64,000 nucleotides of DNA from Schistosoma haematobium (Eukaryota > Platyhelminthes > Trematoda > Strigeidida > Schistosomatidae), in the NCBI RefSeq assembly GCF_000699445.3, contig NC_067196.1, forward strand, positions 43,181,806 to 43,245,805, given 5' to 3'. Of the stretch, positions 54,401 through 63,400 are shown one piece after another; position 1 is the first letter of the stretch, and every line of letters begins with the position of its first letter. The notes under the pieces were generated by a model that ran no database searches, was not told where the DNA came from, and worked only from the letters and a program-made list of their open reading frames with translations. Made by a program: the position numbers and the translations under genes.

Positions 54401-57400
54401 ACCAATTCTGCTTATGGATATAAGAAGATGACACGACAAAAATGAGTTATTCTTATGAAAATAATGAGACAAAAACCTAATAGAAGAAGAAACACAAATT
54501 TTATAGTTTAATAAAACTAAAAATCGATTATTATCATGATTATTATGGTAGAATCCTACTTATTTCTTCATGTACAAAACCAAAGCAAAAATATGGAATA
54601 TTACAACAGAATCGAACATTATAAGCAAAGATGGATGGTTGGTGGCTGGCAGTGGAATTTAAGATACATGCTTCGTCCTATTTAAGACTCGTCAGCTTGA
54701 CATACATTGTTTATTTTAGGTTTAGTTTGATTCTATATCTCCTTCCATTCAACACTGTTGTTATTTTATTTTGAATTTTGGCGTTATGGAATTTTATTTA
54801 ATGGAATTTCACAGTTGTATTTGGTTAGGAGATAAAGAAATAGTTTAACTATTGCCTAATGATTGTGATAAACATTCGAGTATTAATTGTAAATGTTACA
54901 TGAAATGCATAGGTGGATTAAAAAAGAGTTTTTGTAATAATTAAACCTAATAAAGTATGACATAGAATATGAAAACAGGCAAATTTTACCAAAATAGTCA
55001 TTTTCGAATACTGATATTTCTGTCCAAATGTATTATAAAATTAGGTATGCAAACTATGCGTACATTTTTAATCATGAAAATGGTACGCATAAAATAAATA
55101 AATATTAAGGATTACGAAACCTTACAAAGCTAAGTATTGTTGCTTATGACTGCTTACATTCCAATAGAATTATGAAATTACTTTTCTATATAAAATACAA
55201 TATACAAGTAATTTCCTGCTGATTGTCTTTTTCTTCCTTCTTACATAAAATATGTAATATTGAACGTCGTAAATCTTAGCATCGAAAGTTCAATAACCGA
55301 TCAAATCATATATATTTGTATATAGCAAAATATATAAAGTTTTAAAGGGATAAACAGTGAAGAGTATATCACAGCTTGGATCACAAAATAAGAGCTATAT
55401 ATATTTCATTCTAAATAGAAACTTCAATATTAGCTTAGATTCTAATCAAGATATTTTTGGATATGTTATTATTGGAGTTTTATGTTGCATTGACATCTTG
55501 GTTACATGTTAAAGCAAATAAAATTCAATTATTTTATGCATATCACTTATCATTTTTAAGAAAATGTTGAAATTCTTCAGTTTATAAATCACGATTTACT
55601 AGTTTCGCTGGGCTGGTAGAAATTTCACCTAAATGGATTAAAATATTTCATTGCTTAGAATGTATATTATAAGAAGATCGATAATTCTTCTAGTTTGCTG
55701 TCGAAAATTTTAAATCGGAGCTAACCAACAGAAAATCATGAATCTAGGATTTCGCGTTAGTTGGCACTGGTAAAACTTATCCTTAATTCATAAAAACTTG
55801 ATCCAAACCAGAATGGAACCATGTTCCACAATGATAGACACGTTACCACTAAGTTATTTGGGTATCGGCTTATTTGCTATAGAAACTAGATTTTCATAAA
55901 CTTATATGATCGTTTACTTATAACTAGTGTCATATTGTATAGTCATAAAAGGATCATATACATATATAGTGGATAATCAGAATGTTACTATTTATTAATG
56001 CTAGCGAAATCAAAAGGAATTTTGGTCAGCCACAGAATAACAATCTATTGATCCAAGTTCGACTATACATAACGAATAATCTTTTGAGACTACAACACAT
56101 AAATGTTTTCGAAGTGAAGTTTCCACTATTTTCAGAAAATATAAAATATCGTTACATTTACATAACAAGCGTTTTTTAGTAATAACGAACTATTAATAAT
56201 ATGATGTCACTAAAAGGAAAGACTATGAAAGAATCTACCAAAGTTAATACACATACATAAAATATGTGCCGTTTAAGGATTAACTAGGAATAAACGAAAA
56301 TGTTAAACTAAATTTTTTTTAATATCTTGCCTAAAAACACGCAAAAGTAGACATCACTGATGTAAACTTATAAGATGTAACTAATACAAACACTTTCACT
56401 TACAGAGTTTAATCTGTTCAAGTTATAAGCGAGTAAATTTGTTGTTAAGATCATTGTGATCACCGTAGTGAAAATCCAATATCAACTATTTACGTAGATG
56501 TGGTACAATTAGTATATTGTACAGTTTGATAAAAACTTTTAAAATATCAGATTATAGCCAGATTTTAGGCACTGAACTTTAGAATACTTGTTCTTTGTTT
56601 AAATACTGGATTTTGTTTTAAAACGGTTACCCAAATCGAATGGAGACAAGATCAATTTCCTTCATTTTGTTTTATATTTGAAAAATAAGTAAAACTTAGT
56701 TTATTTTCTACAATAACTACAAATGACACTGGTAACTACTTCCTCTCAGTAATATAAATGTTCACAATTTCATCCAAAAAACAAACGAATATAGAATGAA
56801 ATTGTCGATCGAATCTTAATGACCACTTTCAAAAAAAGATGGTGAGGTATGATATTAGTCTGCTGGACTGGAATCCATTTCATTGCATCTGTATTAAAGG
56901 CTGAGTCAGTGAATGTAGATTTTGATTCTCATTTAGTCATATGAAAAGTCTTCTGCTTTAATTACGACAGCAATAACTACTGTCATTACTTTCAGTCGCA
57001 ATGCACATAATCTTTTAGGCACAGAAATTCATTTATGAGTTGCTCAATATCAACGATACTAAGAATGCTTTTGAGACATTAACTCATGTGAAAAGAGATA
57101 TGATCTGAAAATTTTATTATAGATGAATTAATGGTGTACAATACATTGTAGTTGAAAATAGCTTTCAATGTATAGATTTACAAATAAAATTACTGAATCA
57201 AGATACGTAGATAATTATTCACGAATGATTGAGAATCCTCTGAATATTTAGTTACAATTTGATGATGTACTGCTTTATAGAAGACAAACAACAAAATAGA
57301 AAGCATACTGTTGTATTTTCACTACGCTCAACTGCAATTCTAAGAGTGGAAATTAATGTCCGTTGACAAGCTATATTCAAATGCATAGTGAATTCAAATG

Positions 57401-60400
57401 AAATCATTTACATGAGTTAATGTTTTATAATTTAACGATTTCAAGCCTTAAGAAATTGTTTTAGTATAATTGTGTAGTGAAATGGTAAAGACAGTGTACT
57501 CAGATCATTGTAAGCTGCTTATCTAGTGTTCAATTGAACCACAAGATTAACATTGACCAGTCATTTTCTATTATTTCATAAGACGTAAAACATTCAGCAC
57601 ATACTACTACGAATACTACTACTTTAATTTAACTGACACGATCGTGTTAGGTATCCATAGCCAAGTGTATTTCAGTTTACTAATTTCTCAATGTTGTCTA
57701 AATGATTTCTAATAATTTTCTAGTTGATGTCAATTCGTGAGAAAAATTATCTTGAAAATGCAAATCTACTTTTCATTCTACTGAACTTTCTCCGTATAAT
57801 TATCGTTGCTTTTTGTATAATAAGAATACAATTAATTGCCTTTGGCGAAAACCGAACTGACGTTCTGCTATCTAAATTAAATTAAAACTAATTTACAATT
57901 TTACAGAAATGAAAATTTAAAGCCAACATTCAAAAATTATTTGTTTAACTTTTAGTTCTCAAATCAATACTGTTTACCTATATAAGTAATCACGAATGAC
58001 TTGTAACTTCTGTAAGTAATTTTCAAGTTGAGTATCGATGAAAACTAGAAAGCACAGGACAACTAATGTTTTCATACTTAAGACTACATAACTGGTGTCA
58101 TTCCAATAAATTATATAAAATCTTAACAAATCTCAGTTTACTTATCAATCTACTGTAAATAACTACTATCCTTCACCATCAAATCTCTCATTAAAATTCA
58201 ATATTAATCATCAGTTGACGTAAAACTGATTATTTGATAAGAGAACGAGTTCTTTAGCCGAAATATTTGTAATTTTTAAACCCAGAGGGGAATTTCTTTA
58301 TGAATAGACTATTCTATAAATTCATCAGGCCATTTACATCAAATTTGATGTTGTCCCACAAAGTTTTTTGAATTTTTCATTTATTTATAATAAAGAATAC
58401 TAAAGATAAATACATAAATACGAACAATAAATAATACACATTGATATCATTAAAAATGTCAGCCAGTCAACAACAACGTAGAACTTCGTACGTACGTACA
58501 CCAGTTCAAGTTGCTATACCACATTACCACAGAGATACAACTGTCGATTCGAATCCCATAGTGATAGAGGTAGTATAAGTATAGACATTAATCGAAAAGA
58601 CTAGGGTTTGAAGATGTTATTCAAGAAGTATAATCCAGTGAAATAAATTTGGAAAGAGAAAAAAAAGGACACGAAAAATTCGGAAAATTAGAATTTAGGA
58701 GAACACAAAAGGTGGATACACCTGTGCCATTGTAAACGATTTTGAGCCATGTGATTTAGGGTCTCTAACCATCGGTTGCTATCGTCTCGCGGATCCCAAC
58801 CAGGTAGTTTACATCTACCAACATGGCTCAGTCCACTTGTCAATGACTTCATGAATTTGTGCCATGTTTTGGTCTGGCCATACAAAGAAATACAAAGAGC
58901 TTAGTTATTTTGGTGTTAATTTTGACAAAGTTTTAAGGTTTGTATATTTGTATTAAGATGATAAAATCAAGAAATTTGACGATCATTTATAAAAAAGATG
59001 ATTGAACTAATCGTTTTTATAACCGATACATTTTCGTTCTATATATATGCGTATACGCATACATGATAGTATGAGTGCAAACCTATGGTTAAAAATTATG
59101 TTCCTTCACCAGATAGTTGCGAATCATTTTAATTATAAATATAACACAATAATTACAGAGTACCAAATAGAATCATCTAATATAATTTTCATTTTCTGTA
59201 ATTATTATCATGAACTGACCTTAATTATATCATCTAAAACCACAAAGTATTACATCTGTTTGGTCTTAGTATAAAACTTCCTAGAAATGTACATCCATAA
59301 AAATACCTGAGAAGGATCGACATAGGACCTTCAAGTATAATAGCGATTGCTTAACCTTTCAACCACTAATTTGGGATTTCATGGTTTAGTTAAATTATTT
59401 CAACCAATTTATTTTCCAACTGCTTTGACTGATTTTCGCTTCTTTTAAACTTATAAATATTGAATTGAGTTTTTTTTGTTACTTCTGAACTGTCATCATC
59501 GGTGAAATATTATTTCAGCTATTTTCCGATGATACCTGTTTGATCGGCGAAACTAAACATTAAGTTTAGGTATTATGTGCTGAATATAATGATATTGTGA
59601 GGTTTTCAATACTAGTAAGAGTTGACAATAAATATATATATTTCCCATTCTTGTATGAACAAATTATTCTGTGATGGTTGTATTAACTGAGAGAGCTTTA
59701 TTTGACAGGGATTAATATTTTTCAATAATATCTTCATATGTAAATATAATTTATTTAAATAATTTGATTTGTTTTCAGCATTTGAAAACCATTGCACGAA
59801 CGGTCTTTTTAACAATGAATATTAAATTTTAATAGAAAATAATGTCCAATTTTTGAGTGAATCTACTGTCGACTGTAATAAATGGATATATAACTGAATT
59901 TATAATAAGTTATTTACTGTGTACAGATTTATGTGTTAGGGTTTTAGCCGCACTATATATATGTAATACTATCCAGATCCTTAAATTTAATTAACCTAAC
60001 CAAAGTTCTATCATCCAACCTGTTGATTTAACGTCTAATACCTGAACCGTTACGCTACTGTTACGATGAACTTATTTTATAAATTTGTGAAAAAATCTTT
60101 AACTAGTCCCATAATCCCATGGTCATTAACGAAGCAATTACCACAAAATCTGAATGAGAAAAACAAATAGCAGTAAGTTGAATTGTGAATAATATATGTC
60201 CGAAAAGCTAAGCCATAATGTCAGTATAGTAAAATAAATCCAAAACAATGATTTTATTACTTTTAAAAATACTTAGATAACACTACAGTTGAGCAATGAG
60301 TAACTGATAGTCAATCGATTACTTTGAAAACATATTTGTTTATAATGACTTAATGTGTCCAATTTTAGTTGATATTTTAATAATTAAAACCACGTATGTT

Positions 60401-63400
60401 TCCTAACTAAATAACATTTACTACTAAATTTATTGAGCCATCAATGTGTGTAGACTTAACTAGCTAACGAAACATGTAGCTGACTCAACAAATACCGTTT
60501 TAATATTCGTTTAGTCATATTGGTTTGATAGGTTTTATCGATGATGTATCTTCAATAAGACCATGAATAATCACCGAGACAAGCAATAAGCATCATGACA
60601 TTTCTCATTATGCTAAAGAACTTATAATCTCTGGAAAAATAATCTGAAGGTAATTAAGGCATCGAGATGAGCTACTCAGAATACAAAGCACAACTTTTAG
60701 GTTCAAATATCATATATGATGAGCAGTAAAATTACCTCCTTACACTCAGGACGTTTAGGGTGATAGCGGGAAATTAATTTTACAACCGTAAGTAAAAACG
60801 ATAGTGTCAAACCTATGGAATGCCCAATTTTGTCCCTTTAGATTGTATGCAACATGCAGATAAACAATTTCACTAAATTCCGAACTCAAACCCTTAATCG
60901 TGAAACAAAGCTTAACTTGATAGCATCACGTTTTATGGACGGATTAATCGTGTATTTTCTAAATGAAATCGATTCATCAATATGGCCATAAATAATTTTT
61001 ACCTTATAACTGATGTCAGTTCGTAGTGAAAATCGTAAATCTTAACCCCTAATCTTATCTCTAAATACCTAGCTTTAACTAGGAACAATGTGGGAATCTC
61101 TGAAAATCTATTTCGCTCCCTTTAAGGGTTTAAGAAGATGAACGAATTATATTGATTAGGACGAGTTTACATGTCGGTTTCTTATCGATTTACAGACACA
61201 GTAAACTGTAGAAGACATAGTTAAGCATACTAATCATGTTAAATCCGTTTACACTCTGCAATAATATTTTCCCAATAAATCATCCATTTATGAAAGCTGT
61301 TTTCTGACTGACTAGAAACTATCCGGAAATTTTTCATTGTTTTAAGCTCATTATTGTACTAGACTATCGCCCATACAACTTAGTGTAGACCGTGGATACA
61401 TCATATATATATAGTTGTTTTGTTTAGTTATTCAGGTTCTCTTAAATTAAATAAATATTCATTAAAGACGAATATCTAACTAGTAATCATTAGTTGTTAC
61501 TTCAAAGTGGAATGACAACTGTTGAACTTGAAGCTTCACATCGAGAGCTGGTTTCGACTAGATAACCAATAGAAAACTAATAAGCAAGATATAGCTGTTT
61601 TGTTTAAATATCGTACACTTGGGGGTGCATATTTACTACCTCACCATAGTTCTTGTGTTTATTTAGACGCAGTTCGCTCTCGAATAACAGAGATATATGA
61701 AAATCTAAAAAATGACTTTATTACTGTTGAATTTTCGAGAGTGGATATGTTAACTTATTTAAATCATCTTATGACTAATGCCTAGAACATTCAACCTAAA
61801 ATAACGGGTTACATAAGCTTATTAATGCACAATGACATGCATGCGTGTTACATAATAGGTTTAGTGAAAACTTAAGTCCTTCATATAATTTGGATTTTCT
61901 TTCAATTTAAGGTTGACTAATATTGAATTCTAATAAACACTGCAACAAATTAAACATTATTATTAAAGACAGTATCATGTGAGTAATTAAAGTAAAATAC
62001 ATTGAATTCCACTGAGGAATATGTAATAACTATGCAATATTCAACATAAGCCACATGATGTTGATTTAACAAATAACTAAACAATGTCTACTTAGGTGGT
62101 CATGTTAAAATTTTATGTAATTTTTATAGTAACTTTGTATGATAAATCTAATAAAACAACTTATTTTACTCTATTCAACTAAGTAAAGGTTCTTGCGTTT
62201 GACCACTTAAACTATCTGATTGTCCATCCTAATAGGCAGTTGATTGGAGGTCTATATCTTATACTTGTTGGTAGAGCATGTAGACATGGTAAACATGTTC
62301 TACTATCTGATTGTCTATATCAGAATTTCTTTTGATTTATCTATATACCACTTTTTTATTACTTTTTTTTGGCAATCATCCTGGTAATATAATTCCGCTA
62401 TACTGAAATATGGTGTGAAGAATTGAACTGCTCAAAATATAAGCTAGGCTCTGAGTTGCTTACAACTGAACAACATGGTAGGTGAGGTGTATTTTGAACT
62501 CCTAACCACGTTACTAAAATTCCAATAATTTATTCCGCAAACTACAACTCGACTATTATCCTAAAGTGATATAATCTGGAAAGAAATCTGAAAATAGCAA
62601 GTGTTGTTTTAATCTAGTTTCAAACATAAGAACAATACTCACTACAAATCATACAATCTACAAGTTTAACCTCAACAAACTCACAATATATCAAGATTCT
62701 TATACGTTGTAACTAGTAGGAAACGGTAAACTTAGTTTCTAATTAGTTTCATGTTCCTCGTTAATAGATCTTGCGATTAGATCCAGTGTTTGATATTATT
62801 ATTAGTAGTGTATACTACTGAACAGTTTGAAATGAAAACAAAATATCCATCTAATTGATTTCAGTTTTCAATAATTTTTTATTAGATATTTGTCAGTAAT
62901 CAAAACTACTTTTCAATAGTTTAGTAACCCGAAAATTCAATGTAAATAATTTTTTTTAATCGGAATACATGTATATATTAGCAAAATTTTCAGGTCATGC
63001 TCGTATGTTTATTTTTTAGCTCTTTTTATTCAAATCATCGATTTTGATAAGTATCCATTATATCAAATAAAGATTAGATGGGTAATGAATATTGATTTGC
63101 GTTGAATAGATATTACATTGAAGTTTTGAAGAATTCCCATGACATTGAAATAACTTTCTTTGTATGTCTTTTACTTCTATACAGTGCATATTATAGACGA
63201 AATATGGTCATAAAAATATTAATTTTCGAATTTATGATACGTTAATCTGATTTACTTTAATATACCTCTTTATTCCTGTCAATACATCAGTCCTATGAGT
63301 TTCTATTATTGAGAACAGCCTCAGAAGTCCATACAAGTCAAACTCTTTGCTGTTTCATGGTCTATTGCTTTTCCTAACATCAAGTGTTCTACCACAACTA

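Noticed and set aside
61600..61785. 61-codon plus-strand frame in the PTK7 intron
   Set aside because: No domain, no conserved copy and no splice support.
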